Shown: in pieces, positions 1-10,568 of the stretch
Numbering within the stretch: position 1 is the first letter of the stretch
How the letters are laid out: each line of letters begins with the position of its first letter
Origin: Bidens hawaiensis
Lineage: Eukaryota; Streptophyta; Magnoliopsida; Asterales; Asteraceae
Direction of reading: 5' to 3'
Assembly: GCA_021521415.1 (NCBI GenBank)
Contig: JAIQDT010004988.1
Coordinates: 62,001 to 126,000 of the forward strand
Length of the DNA stretch: 64,000 nucleotides
The notes under the pieces: generated by a model
Database searches by the model: none
Seen by the model: only the letters and a program-made list of their open reading frames with translations
Told to the model about the DNA's origin: nothing
Made by a program: the position numbers and the translations under genes

Positions 1-788
1 ATAGAGAAGAAGAGGAAACGTGTTTTTGATGGTATGTTTGAGCATAACGTTGAAAAGATGAATAAGATGATCAAGAAGATGTGAAAGTTGAGAAAGCTCA
101 AGAATCTGCATACCAGATGAAGAAGTATAAGCCTGCTAAAGACGTTAACGGTGATATGGTGGCATGGCTGTACGATTCAGATCTTAAGGTATATATCGTT
201 AAGTGGGAGCATGGTATTTAATATTTCAAACGCCCACACGATATTTTATCTATGCCTCGATGGGATGTACGAACCTTAGCTAATCATCCGTTTGTTAATC
301 GTGGAGACGATAAATGGGCTAGCTGGTTCTACAGGCAGTTATTTTATGAAACCCGCTTTGGTTTCAAATTCTTCCAGCCTCAGGTGCCTAAACACAAATA
401 TATTGACGAGATAGATGCACACACAGGATGGAGGAAGTTAATTATAATAGTGAAACCTCCGAAGACGATGAAGAGGGTTCCGATGAAGATATTCCCTCAG
501 AGTCTTTTCACCTCATTTAATTATTGTTATTATGATAATCGTACAGGTGAAGTGGTTATTGTTTATGGCCAGGGGTCACACACGAAGACGTTACGTGTAA
601 TTGATCCAATGTGGCTGGTCAATCTATCTGAGTCTGACAACAACGCGTTATTTACAAGTCAGATCAGATTCGCTAATGTAAAGGATTATGATCTTGCTAT
701 GCAGTTTCAGAGAGTGGTTCGTGTCTGCTACGCTTACAAGATTCATAGCTGCATTGGAAGACAAAGATGTTTCAACGCTAAAGTATGA
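1..788 (+). pseudogene. 3'-proximal ORF of unknown family in a plus-strand LTR element
   Basis: I do not recognise this protein family. A reading frame runs from position 81 through 788 with one in-frame TAA at 219-221; the longest open part starts at Met 252 and gives 178 residues rich in aromatic and basic residues (for example WASWFYRQLFYETRFGFKFF). Bases 1-83 are open in another frame and end in TGA. Near 715-720 the reading probably slips, because a different frame (FIAALEDKDVSTLKYDKELE) stays open up to the polypurine tract. The ORF ends about 20 bases before a PPT and LTR, where copia elements normally have RNase H, but no RT or RNase H motif is visible. It is probably an extra or captured ORF of a non-autonomous element. 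The element's 5' part lies outside the window. Confidence 0.45.
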
Positions 789-800
789 TAAAGAGCTAGA

Positions 801-814
801 GACGAGGGGGAGTT
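801..814 (+). other. Polypurine tract before the 3' LTR
   Basis: GACGAGGGGGAGTT directly precedes the TG that starts the LTR at 815. This is the usual primer site for plus-strand DNA synthesis and fixes the orientation of this element as plus. Confidence 0.6.
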
Positions 815-1300
815 TGTTGATACACGTTTTGTACGTCTCAGTCTTCATCAGGGCATTAATGTAATTTGTTTAAAGTATAGGTATATTAATGTAAATATGG
901 CTAAATGAGCCATTCGCTCTAATGTAATGTTACATTCGTTACCTGTAACGAATGTAACACATTCGTCTAATTGTAAGCTCATTCGTTAACCCAGATTAAC
1001 GAATGAGATAACGAATGAGAGCTATTCGTTATAGGTTAAAGTATTAACGAATGAGGAGTTCATTCGTATGGTTTAATGTAACGAATGACACATTCGTTAA
1101 CTGTTAAGTTAACGAATTTGGTCATCCCCTATATATAGTCTGTAAATTATTCATTAATGTAAGTTTTTCAGTTCAGTGATCATTCTCTCTCGTTACTCTG
1201 TCAAATTGTCATCTCCATAACGTATTCCAGCTTAATCGTATATCAATCAACATGTGTATCGTTGTTATCAAGATCTAGATCCGTATTCCAGGATCTTTCA
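815..1300 (+). mobile_element. 3' LTR, copia-type, 486 bp
   Basis: The LTR starts TGTTGATACACG and ends ATCTTTCA. It matches, in reverse complement, the split LTR at 3480-5666 along its whole length, which defines both ends. Inside are many TAACGAATG words in both orientations and a TATA-like CTATATATAG at 1129-1138. The right flank (from 1301) is different from the flank of the other copy. No TSD can be tested because the 5' end of this element is outside the window. Confidence 0.7.
1129..1138 (+). promoter_or_regulatory. TATA-like box of the LTR
   Basis: CTATATATAG sits about 170 bp before the LTR end. The same site is present in the inverted LTR copy near 3640-3650. Its role as the U3 promoter is inferred from position and sequence only. 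Confidence 0.4.
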
Positions 1301-1503
1301 AGACATTACTTTAACGAATGAGCCTCCATTCGTTACACAGTAGTAACGAATGAGCTCTTACATTAACGAATGTCTAGTCTTTAACAAATCAGGCCTCATT
1401 CGCTAAACAACCTTAGCGAATGAGCCTTTATACATTATGTGTAAAGACTAAACTACCCCTAGTCTATTCGAACAGCTGCTGACACCAAATCCGTGCACTA
1501 ACA
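1301..1503 (-). mobile_element. Putative truncated 3' LTR of a second copia-type element
   Basis: Read on the minus strand, a GGGGGAG polypurine tract (1504-1517) is followed by TGTTAGTGCACGG, which looks like an LTR start. The sequence then runs, full of AACGAATG words, to the edge of the LTR at 815-1300. It resembles that LTR in design but not in detail. The plus-strand element may have inserted into this LTR. The assignment rests on the PPT and start only. Confidence 0.35.
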
Positions 1504-1532
1504 AACTCCCCCTTGTCCGCAGCTGTCGAATG

Positions 1533-1690
1533 CTTTCCAATACTTTAGCATCCAATACTTTAGTCTTCAATACTTTAGCGTCCAATACTTTAACGACGAA
1601 TACGTTAAAGAACAATACATTAACGTCGAATACGTTAACAACGAATACGTTAAAGTTGAATACTTTAACCGTTAATACTTTAACTGCATA
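1533..1690. repeat. 15-bp minisatellite (AATACTTTA / AATACGTTA)
   Basis: About ten imperfect 15-bp units of the type CCAATACTTTAGCAT follow each other. Some units carry TACGTTA in place of TACTTTA. The 76-residue plus-strand reading frame across it, with its repeated NTLxx pattern, is a by-product of the 15-bp period and not a gene. Confidence 0.8.
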
Positions 1691-1867
1691 TCATCAGCCG
1701 TACATCCAACTTCCCCCTTGGTTGATGATTCTCGGGCTTGAGCAAACAGACAAAATATAACTCTTTCTAAGCAAACCAACAACTTGTAGCTACTCGTATC
1801 AGATCTCCCCCTCAAACAAGCATGTCCAGGTGATCATTTCGATCATCCAGCTGGCATATGATATGGT

Positions 1868-2560
1868 TCAATCAAACGAATCAATTAGCAGCAAGTCATC
1901 GGCTATCTGTCGCACTGGTAAAGTACAAATGTCTTTACGTTTAACCTCGTCACACATCTTCATGAACAACCCGATCATTCCACATCTTTCACAACGGTCT
2001 TCACTCTCTCGATAACGTCTATCCCAAAATATAACCCTTTGAAGCTCTTCGGCAACAAATACGCTTGGATGCGCTAATGCTTTGGGCATATGATTCAGAG
2101 TTCCAACTTTCGTTAATCAATCCCGAACGATCATATTCTTCAATCAGATGACAAGACTCGTATATTCCTCAATCAGATCAACCCATTCAAGAATTGTCCC
2201 CTTCAACAGAAGCAATCCGCCGAATACTCGTAGCCAACATAATCAGGATCAAAGTCCCTCAGAAAGAAGTAAACGGACAGACACTCGTATTCCACACAGT
2301 CAAGTTTCAATCTTGAACAAATCAATCACCAATCGAAGAACAAACACAGTCTTGAACTCGGTCAAACATAGCTTTGCAATCACATATTACCACCCGAATT
2401 GCAGTAATTTTTCAAGAAATCCTTGCAAATGTAGGAAAGATACCAATTGTTTAAACTCTTTGAAAGTTTTATCACCCCTTTTTCTTGACAAATTAGGCAA
2501 GGTCTTGAACAATTCTTCAAATATATTCAATAAACGTCTCGTTAACTTAAGCGGTTACTC
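1868..2560 (-). pseudogene. Degenerate ORF inside the minus-strand copia-type element
   Basis: On the minus strand a frame with several stops can be followed from about 2560 down to 1868. Its last 73 residues are open and include CERCGMIGLFMKMC, a cysteine-rich stretch, followed by CDEVKRKDICTLPVRQIADDL. I do not recognise the family, and it is not RT, integrase or RNase H. It lies between the primer binding site at 3466-3477 and the polypurine tract at 1504-1517, so it is the only candidate protein of this short element (about 2 kb of internal sequence). The element is probably non-autonomous. Confidence 0.35.
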
Positions 2561-2689
2561 CCCCTCGGCCCCTCGATATACGTGAAAAGTCGGCCAGAAA
2601 ATATGTCATCAAAATTTGCTAGAAGAGTATCCCTCATATTTAAAATATCCCCGAAAAATTTCGTTTAAGAAAATTTTCCGAAAAAACTT

Positions 2690-3060
2690 TTTTTTTATAA
2701 GAATCTCATACGTTATCCTGGTCTTCATTCGCTACAACAGTAGCACATTCGTCCAGCATCCATCCACATTCGTTACCCTCGAACGAATGGGTCTCATTCG
2801 TTAATCTCCATAACGAATGTCTTATACGTTAAACCACATTCGTTACATTTGAACGAATAGGTCTCATTCGTTAACTTATTAACGAATAACCACATACGTT
2901 AAACCCTCATTTGTATGAACAGTACGAATGAGTTTTCATTCGTTAAACACCTCATTCGTATGAACAGTGTACGAATGAAGTTCACATTCGTTAAATTCCA
3001 ACGAATGTACTCGTTCGTTAAGCCTCCGTAACGAATGAGTTTACATTAATGAATGGGTTG
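2690..3060. repeat. Array of TAACGAATG / CATTCGTTA words
   Basis: The 9-base word CATTCGTTA and its reverse complement recur every 15-30 bases with little else in between, in the leader of the minus-strand element. The same word fills both LTR copies (890-1115 and 3660-3880) and 1315-1430. Neighbouring copies are often in opposite orientation, so many could pair as hairpins. Confidence 0.75.
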
Positions 3061-3465
3061 TTGGTCGCCGGAAAATTCTGTTAACCGCCGGAAAAAACGG
3101 TTTACGTCACCGTAATCTGGAATTCAAGCTTCAACCATGGCGGAAATCATCAAATATTCATCAAATTAAGCAATTAATCCACCAGATTGTCACTAAAGTC
3201 TCGGAATTTGATCAAGAACATGAATACATGATCAATTCCATCGTTCAAGTACTGAATCTGGTCTAATTCCGATCCAACCAAACTTAAACATCAATGGCGG
3301 ATTCTTCAATTCATCACTGTTAATCATCAAAATACATTAAGTAACTTCGGATTCACATCAGGAACACAATTATATAATCAGATTCATCATTCAATCAATG
3401 AATTTGATCCAAATCTGATTAAAACCCGATGAACACGAACTGTTGCGTATCACGAGAAACCTCCT

Positions 3466-3477
3466 GCTCTGATACCA
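3466..3477 (-). other. Primer binding site (initiator tRNA-Met type)
   Basis: The minus strand reads TGGTATCAGAGC two bases after the LTR end ...TTTCA. This complements the 3' end of plant initiator tRNA-Met and is the usual primer site of plant copia elements. It marks 3480-5666 as a 5' LTR in minus orientation. Confidence 0.8.
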
Positions 3478-3479
3478 AT

Positions 3480-5666
3480 TGAAAGAACCTGGAATACGGA
3501 TCTAGATCTTGATAACAACGATACACATGTTGATTGATATATGATTAAGCTGGAATACGTTATGGAGATGACAATTTGACAGAGTAACGAGAGAGAATGA
3601 TCACTGAACTGAAAAACTTACATTAATGAATAATTTACAAACTATATATAGGAGATGACCAAATTCGTTAACTTAACAGTTAACGAATGTGTCATTCGTT
3701 ACATTAAACCTTACGAATGAACTCCTCATTCGTTAATACTTTAACCTATAACGAATAGCTCTCATTCGTTATCTCATTCGTTAATCTGGGTTAACGAATG
3801 AGCTTACAATTAGACGAATGTGTTACATTCATTACAGGGTAACGAATGTAACATTACATTAGAGCGAATGGCTCATTTAGCCATATTTACATTAAGATTG
3901 ATGTGTGTCTAATAACCCTATAATAATGACCCTCACAACTAAGCTTTAATACTAAAACAAAAATCCTAAAACCACACACAACCGGCAAGTGTACCGATCG
4001 CAAGGAGTATAGACCTAGGAAGTCCGAGTATCCAACACGTGGACACGTAAGACGCTAACGATTACTAACCCTAGACGAGACCTACCTTAGAATAATAATA
4101 TATTAATTTTTGATTTTTTTTTATTTCTAATTACTTAACTGAACTAACCTAACAGACTGGCAAAAGTTACCTAAAATAGAAAACTTAACGACAAACTAAC
4201 TGTGTTAACTTAGAATAGAGAAAAACATCTACCTAGGTTTGAATCAAATTGTAGGCCTAACAAGCTAATGGATTGAATGACTTCAAGACACCGGTCCCTA
4301 AAGATGACACGACTAAGGATCGCTCGGGCTCACTGGATTACCTCTCGATCTCACTCAATAAACCCTAACTACTCAAAATCAGCTAAAACGACCAAACCGG
4401 GAAATAATTGCTAACGTGTTCTAATGCTAGATCACCTCTCGGTCTCACCAACACTCGACCCTAATGACAATGAATACTACACAACCAAGGATAGAGGAAC
4501 AATTCAACTTAAACCAAAATAGATCAACTAGTCACTTAAAACACCTAAACCTGACAAGAAATGAACTCGCCTCGCGCAATCCTTATTCTAGCATGCAAAG
4601 GCAACGAGACAACCCTAACTTCTTATCACCTCTCGGTCTCAAAGAAGGTGTTTAACCGCTGTACTTAATCCAAATAATCACGCAACAAAACCCTACGGTG
4701 GTACCTACCGCAAACAAACCCTAAACACAAAGTCTAGAATCAAACAATGCACCGATCAATCAACACAAAACTAATTAACCGACACATGGGGTTTATGCAA
4801 TGAATCACCAAAATTTCCAGCCCTTAAACACAAACTATTTCATGTCTAAATCAAACTTTACAATAACAATATGCATCTATCAATCAAACAATCCAACAAA
4901 CTCATCAAAACCTAACAATAATCATCATTCCTAGGTAGAACCGACAAGATTAGCCAAGCATATTATTTGGACAGCAGCAAATACTTAATAAAAACATCTC
5001 ATAACTCATACCAATCATCATAATAATCATCCAACAATCAATTCTACTCATAAACAATTCAATCTCCTAAGCAATTGCAAAACTAGTTAACAATTAAACA
5101 AGAAAATCAAAGTTGTTGAACAATGTTTAAAAAGAAAGGATATTGATGAATTCCGGGCTGCTCTTTGGCTGTCAAAACTGATGTGAAACGTTCCCGAAGC
5201 TTGGTTCTTGTGTCTTCTTCCTTTCCTAGCCGTCAACACCTTCAAACCCTAAGCCTAAAAAAGATTTTTGGTCTTGGTTCCTTCTGCTCACTGCTGCGAT
5301 CGCAGCTGTTCCAGCCCCTCTAGGGTTTGTTTTATTTTTTATATATTATAATATAATGTAAGATTTGGGCCTCCATGATGCATACGGGCCGGGCCTTGAG
5401 TTTTTACTTAAAAACGTATGCGTAAAAGGCTCGTCAGCCACTCCAAAAGCTCGGTTTCTTTCTTTCTTTCACCCAAAACCTACAACATGAATAAAATTAT
5501 GTAAAAGCTATCTAAAACGAGTTAAAACATATAAAATATAATATAATACGTAGATAAAACGTGCAGAAAATACGTGTGTTTTACAACACATCAAAGATCC
5601 CTATACTTTAAACTAATTACATTAATGCCCTGATAAAGACTGAGACGTACAAAACGTGTATCAACA
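3480..5666 (-). mobile_element. 5' LTR, copia-type, split by a solo LTR
   Basis: This is the inverted partner of the LTR at 815-1300. Minus-strand start TGTTGATACACG is at 5666 and the end TTTCA at 3480. Without the 1,700 bp of nested DNA (solo LTR plus one TSD copy) it is 487 bp, against 486 bp in the plus copy. The base differences are scattered, so both copies derive from the same family. Confidence 0.75.
3899..5593. mobile_element. Solo LTR, 1,695 bp, TSD AAGAT
   Basis: The element starts TGATGTGTGTC and ends ACAACACATCA, and is flanked by AAGAT at 3894-3898 and 5594-5598. The inverted termini, TG...CA ends and 5-bp TSD fit a long LTR left by LTR-LTR recombination. It contains the wording ACCGGCAAGTGTACCGATCG, which I associate with long gypsy LTRs of plants. 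There is no coding region; the 63-residue reading frame at 4464 has no support. Confidence 0.75.
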
Positions 5667-6842
5667 GGGCCTATTAGCGAAAATAAAATTTTTCCGAGCT
5701 GACCTGGCAGCTCAACCCCAACTAGGGGCTCATCCCCTTGGACCCTGCTAGGGGCTGCCGCCCCTAGACCCCGCTACCAGGGGCGCTGCCCCCGGACCCC
5801 AGTTAATTGAGGGTTTCATTACTTTAAATGTATGAAGTAGTAGTAATAGATAATTGACACTCGTGTTATGTTACACAGTTATCTGCGCACAGCTAAGGAA
5901 GGGTATTACCATTAACTGGGAGAGAAACCGACTCCAGGTGAGTTCTTGCCCCACTTTCTATGTTATGTTCTCGGGGCTGTGTGCATACTCAATGGTTAAT
6001 ACACTTACCTTAAGTGGTAAGTGTATGTCATATGAATGTTTATAAATATACTTAAATGGGTATAGAAAGAGTTAAATGTATGTATGAAGAGGTATACGAG
6101 AATAGATGTAACTAATAAATGTATGATGTGTATGGTTGAATGGTTGAAGAGTTGCATACCCTAATAATATATGCGAAGAGTCAAAGCGAAGAATAAAGGG
6201 AGACCCTAAAAATATCAGCGAAGAATAAAGGGTTGCATACCCTAATAATATATGCGAAGAGTCAAAGGGTTGCAGACCCTAAGAATATCTGCGAAGAATA
6301 AAGGGTTGCAGACCCTAAGAATATCTGCGAAGAATGAAGGGTGGCAGACCCTAATAATATCTGCGAAGGTTATAGGGCGAAAAGCTCTTTAAAACGTAGA
6401 ACGATTATGTATGTATAAAAATAATAAATATAAGTAAAAGCATGATGGTATGGAAGTACGAAGGTAAGAATGATTGTAATAAATGCCTTCAGATATGTAT
6501 ATACACCTGTGTAAGAATGTGAATGAAATGATTGTTACCTGCTTATCTAGAACTTGCTCAGTGTAACTGACTTTTAGTATACACGCAGGTAAATAGATTG
6601 AAGGAGCTGGCTTGAGGATGGCATATGCCAGGTACTGGAAGACTGGCATCTCGGAAGGGATGTTATGGATCATTATGTTATGTTTTAAAACAATTTAACT
6701 GTTGTTAAGACAATATTCGATGTTTTGTAATGTAATGTATGAAGTTTTAGTTATTCCGCGAAAGTTTTAATTAACTCTGATTTTAGAACTATGTTTATGA
6801 GTAAATCCAACGCCAAAGTAGGGTTCCGGGAACAGAGCCTTA
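5667..6842. other. LTR-like non-coding region, element not delimited
   Basis: No gene is visible. A GC-rich patch at 5700-5803 repeats GGGGCTGCCGCCCC-like words. A hairpin minisatellite lies at 6146-6378. The end of this stretch (ATTCCGCGAAAG ... AAATCCAACGCC) looks like plant gypsy LTR or untranslated sequence. I could not find matching ends or a TSD. Confidence 0.4.
6146..6378. repeat. Tandem repeat of about 41 bp with a built-in hairpin
   Basis: Five to six units of the form GGGTTGCAGACCCTAAGA plus ATATCTGCGAAGAATAA follow each other. Each unit contains GGGTTGCAGACCC, which can fold as GGGT/ACCC with a small loop, and the similar pair GCAGACCC...ATCTGC. Units vary between CATACCC/TATGC and CAGACCC/TCTGC, so paired bases change together. 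Confidence 0.8.
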
Positions 6843-7640
6843 AAACAAAGACCTATCAATAGTCTAGCACCTTACAACTATTTATGTTAGCAGCACACTT
6901 AGGTTTATTTGATTAAATATTATTATTCCTATGATCTTGTTGCAAATCAATCATAAAATAGTCAAAAACACAAAGTATATGACCTAATAGCAACCTATCG
7001 CATGACAAACAATAACCAAGGCAACTATGGAATAATAAAACTCATTAAACAATCCTAAGTATTCATATGCATCAACTCAATATAATTAAACATTTTACTA
7101 GTTCATAAAACCATAAACAAAAGCAAAATCCAAACTAAAATCCAACGTCAACAAAAGTTCATCATAAGCCCAGGTGTCTTAGGGGTTTAGCCAACAACTA
7201 TACTCAAGAAAAAAAATAAATAAGAATCAAAAAATGAATTCATGACAAAAACAATAAATTCAAACCAAATAATAAGGATGTTTGGATGAGTAGGTATTGA
7301 ACCCAGACGCTCTCTTCTCGAACCAACGGCTTGCTCCTTCTCTATTTCCTTTTTCCTTTTTTGCCTTCTCTAGGTTCTGGTCGAACCAAAAAAACAATAA
7401 TCCTCTTTATAATAATAATATATGGCAGCTTCCTTTTCCACGGCAAAATAGGGTTTTTCTTTTTTATTTTTATATTCTCTGTCTTCCTTTCTTTTTTAAC
7501 TATATGCTCCACCGCCTTCTTACAAATTGGCTAGAAATAATTAATAAAACTCATGATCAGCAACTAATCAAGGCCAAGCCCACTTGTATTTTTTTCGTTT
7601 TGTTTACTGCCCATTTATTAGATTCACACCACTAAAAAAG
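6843..7640. mobile_element. LTR fragment related to the solo LTR at 45990-47604
   Basis: From CTATCAATAGTCTAGCACC at about 6856 to about 7270 this aligns by eye with 46676-47080 (shared words such as CCTATGATCTT, AAAATAGTCAAAAACACAAA, GGCAACTATGGAATAATAA). Beyond 7270 the match fades into pyrimidine-rich DNA. Two overlapping reading frames at 7297-7635 come from that T-rich stretch and are not genes. Confidence 0.55.
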
Positions 7641-7663
7641 CATGATATTATAATAATTAATAA

Positions 7664-7682
7664 TAACAACAATACTACTAGC

Positions 7683-7718
<36 letters not shown>
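7664..7718. repeat. (AAT)n microsatellite
   Basis: An uninterrupted AAT run covers 7682-7717, with interrupted copies just before it. Confidence 0.9.
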
Positions 7719-7892
7719 TTATTTGACTATTCCCTATTCGATCTCAAGTTTAGTAAAAATACTCCAATTCAGCTCGTAGTCTCTTGAAACCTTTAAAATT
7801 TGAATATGATCCAAATAAGAGTAAGATTGAACAAAAACCTAACTCAAATGATTTAAAAATATAGGAAATATTTATATAAAAATATATATAAT

Positions 7893-8195
7893 TTAGACCA
7901 TATCAACAATCTTGACATCCATTTGATAAACTTTGAAGTTCATATATGAGGCATAGGCCAAGAAAAGACGAATTGCTTCCAACCTAGCCATAGGAGCATA
8001 AAATTCATCATAATCAAGACCTTCACGTTGCGAGAAGCCTTGTACAACCAACCTGGCTTTATTTCTTATAATCACACCCTTGTCATCCTTCTTATTTCTG
8101 AACACCCATCTCGTTCCAATCACTTTCTTGTTCACAGGCTTCTTGGCCAACTTCCAAGCACTCAGCTTCTTGAACTGTAACGGCTCTTCTTGCAT
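7893..8195 (-). pseudogene. Reverse transcriptase, N-terminal fragment (RVT_2)
   Basis: About 95 residues match the start of the copia reverse transcriptase: WKLAKKPVNKKVIGTRWVFR, then KARLVVQGFSQREGLDYDEF and LEAIRLFLAYAS. The first conserved aspartate motif is reached (YQMDVK), but three residues later the frame leaves the family and stops at 7893. The fingers/palm rest, including the YVDD-type motif, and RNase H are absent from the window. This is a deletion breakpoint at about 7900-7905. Confidence 0.85.
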
Positions 8196-8330
8196 TGCTT
8201 CAACTTAGGAGTTCTCTCTCATAGCCATCTTGTAATCCTTCGATTCAAACCTGCGAAATAAAACAAGCAAAAAGACATATGTTAATTGTCCCGGATGGGT
8301 TGCGAGTTTGGATGCCAGTCAAGGGATCTC

Positions 8331-9271
8331 CTATGATGTTCTCAGTCGGGTGAGTCTGATGAATTTCCAGTTGAGTAATAGGATAAACTGCTCGATTGGA
8401 GTGGCTTGTATCTCCACAGATAAACTTTCTAAGGGATGGAAAACGGTCGGAGCATTGATAAGAACATTAGTGGGTTGTTGAATGGATTCTGGTTGATCAA
8501 CCACATGCTCCTGATCGATGGGTTCATCCCATAGATTCTCATAAAACGAAACAACAATGGCTTGAACTGGAATGGAGTCTGTGTTATCATAAGCCCTGGT
8601 GGGAACATTGTTTGCAGCAGTCTCTTCGGCAGCAACCTGAATATCATCTGAAAAGGGAGGTGTTGGAATTGACTCAACCACACTAGGTTCTACCTAAAGA
8701 TTCGCCACAGGCTCAGTCTGCTCATTGTCAACGTTGTCAGCCGACATAAATGAATCTGAATCAGAGGCATCTTCAAAGTTAACTAAGTCAGTAGTGTCAG
8801 CTGGAGGAAGCATTACATTGACCGCAGCTGGTTGATTTGCTACAGGTAATACATTTTTGTTAGGAGGACTAGCAGCTAGACTAACGTCTTCTAAGTTTCT
8901 CAACACAGATTGCATTAATATTGACTGAGCGTATGCGGTATGGACTGGTGTAACTGCAACTTGAGGGGTAACAGGTTGGACATATAGTCCACGAAACAAA
9001 CTTTCATAATCAAACATCCAATTCGGACCCGTGTGTGCATCAGTGGGGTTCATTTCCTGCCAATCAATATTGTAGGATTCCACAATCACCTTGGCCCGTT
9101 TGTTGTAAACCCAATAAGCACTCTTGTGAATGGCATAGCCCACAAAGTAGCACTCATCCGCCTTCTTTGCAAATTTGGAAGTTGAGTTGGCATTTGATTG
9201 GAGCAACGTGCATGGACATCCAAATGTTTTGAAGTAATTGACTCACGGCTTCGTCCCATTGTAGACTTCAT
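8331..9271 (-). pseudogene. Integrase C-terminal part and integrase-RT linker
   Basis: The 9206-8694 frame includes KKADECYFVGYAIHKSAYWV and YNKRAKVIVESYNIDW, the conserved stretch after the integrase core of copia polyproteins. It continues into a low-complexity acidic linker typically found before RT; 8681-8331 carries on in another frame after a stop near 8691. Frameshifts join this to the core domain upstream near 9210-9280. Confidence 0.7.
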
Positions 9272-9279
9272 AAGGACTC

Positions 9280-9770
9280 TTATTTAGTTTTTTGTTCAAC
9301 AACACGCGCATCTGAGTGAAGCAAGTTGCATTGACGGCTCCCCCCCCCCCCCCCCAAGAAGATCAATGGAAGTTTGGAATATGAGAGCATTGTTCGAGCA
9401 GCTTCAATGAGTGTTCTGCTTCGCCTGTCAGCAATCCCATTCTGTTCTGGAGTGTAAGGAGTGCTGAATTGATGAAGAATCCCCTTGTTTTGGAATAAAT
9501 CATCCACAACTCTATTGCAAAATTATGTTCCATTGTCACTTCTGATGCAGTTGACTCTTTTGTCAATTTATTTCTCCACCAATGTCATGAACCATATCAG
9601 TAATTGAGCGGTTTCATCCTTATGGCCTAGCAAGAAAGTCCAGCTGAACTGAGAGAAATCGTCAGTAATAACCTAACAATAGGCTTTTCGGCCTATTTCC
9701 ATTGGTTGAATAGGACCAAAGAGGTGCATATGTAACAGCTGAAGAATTGAATTTATGGTATTGAAGGTTT
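9280..9770 (-). pseudogene. Integrase catalytic core, broken
   Basis: The three acidic active-site regions are visible in minus-strand reading: VITDDFSQFSW (first Asp), IRSDNGT (second Asp) and TPEQNGIADR (the Glu). Several stops and shifts interrupt them. Shortly after the Glu helix the frame runs into a G homopolymer (16 C on the plus strand, 9340-9355), which encodes a glycine run and replaces conserved sequence. Confidence 0.75.
9340..9355. repeat. 16-base C homopolymer inside the integrase remnant
   Basis: Sixteen consecutive C on the plus strand (G on the coding strand). The neighbouring sequence on both sides is still readable as integrase, so this is a local expansion and not a junction. 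Assembly length error is possible. Confidence 0.85.
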
Positions 9771-9774
9771 TGGG

Positions 9775-10173
9775 TCAGTGATGGACTTTGTGCTGTTTGC
9801 ACTTAGAGCAAGATAAACATTTTTCAACACAAGAAAAGGATTTAACAGGAAAACCCTTCACATGTTCACCTTTAATCAACTTATTCAAGTTTTTAAAGTT
9901 GACGTGACCCAACCATCGATGCCATAAGGATGAGTCGTTCTCCGAGGCTTTGGACAATAAACAAGAAGCAATTTATAAAGAGTAGGTACTCTTCAACTCC
10001 AGAATATATACATCATTGTGCCTCGGAGTACGCATCAAAATCCATTCTTCCGGGACTTTATAACCAGGTTTCAAAATAAGACACTCATTTTCTGTAAAGA
10101 GAGTAGAGTATTGCTTATCACAGATTTGGGAGACACTCAGCAGATTGCGGTTCAGTTGTTCCACAAGGTTCAC
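9775..10173 (-). pseudogene. GAG-pre-integrase and integrase zinc domain
   Basis: Minus-strand 10173-9973 includes LNRNLLSVSQICDKQYSTLF, typical of the segment before copia integrase. 9957-9775 contains the HHCC zinc domain: LWHRWLGHVNFKNL supplies the two histidines and CLSCSKCKQHK the cysteines. A stop separates the two pieces (9970-9972). Confidence 0.8.
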
Positions 10174-10202
10174 ATCTTCAAAGGTTAAGGTGTCGTTTGA
10201 AA

Positions 10203-10365
10203 CCTTTCCCTGCTTTGTTATTTACCCTCCCACATCACCAGCAAAGGAATGTGTCCACCATCAAATAGTTTAACATCAAACAGTAGAGATTCGTCTCTTG
10301 TCATATGTCGGGTGCAGCCACTGTCTAAGTACCAAATACTGTTGACAGACCTTCTTGACTGACCC
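10203..10365 (-). pseudogene. Aspartic protease active-site remnant
   Basis: Minus-strand translation gives WYLDSGCTRHMTRDESLLFD, the DSG catalytic motif and following residues of copia protease, then FDGGHIPLL. It sits between gag and integrase as expected. A stop follows at about 10220. Confidence 0.7.
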
Positions 10366-10568
10366 TACACACATGAACAGCTAGTTAGAGGTGGGGTTTC
10401 GAGACCTAGTTGTCTCAGGAAGATTAACCAGAAAAGCACCAAATTTTACTTTATTATTTTTGAAAATGTAGTCATTTGGTGAGTCAGAATCCGAAGACCA
10501 ATCCCTCGAAAGGCATGAAGAAACATGCTTTCGGTTTTGAAAAGATTTTCTGGATTGTCTTTTTAGTT

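Noticed and set aside
1530..1760. 76-residue frame with repeated NTL motif
   Set aside because: It is the translation of a 15-bp minisatellite; the repeat period is a multiple of three, so it stays open by structure.
1301..3479. Reading 815-5666 as one composite transposon with LTRs as terminal inverted repeats
   Set aside because: The PPT before 815 and the PBS at 3466 show that each LTR belongs to its own retroelement in opposite orientation. The right flank of 1300 and the left flank of 3480 do not match.
6146..6378. CRISPR-like array
   Set aside because: The units are contiguous without unique spacers, and the surroundings are plant retroelement sequence.
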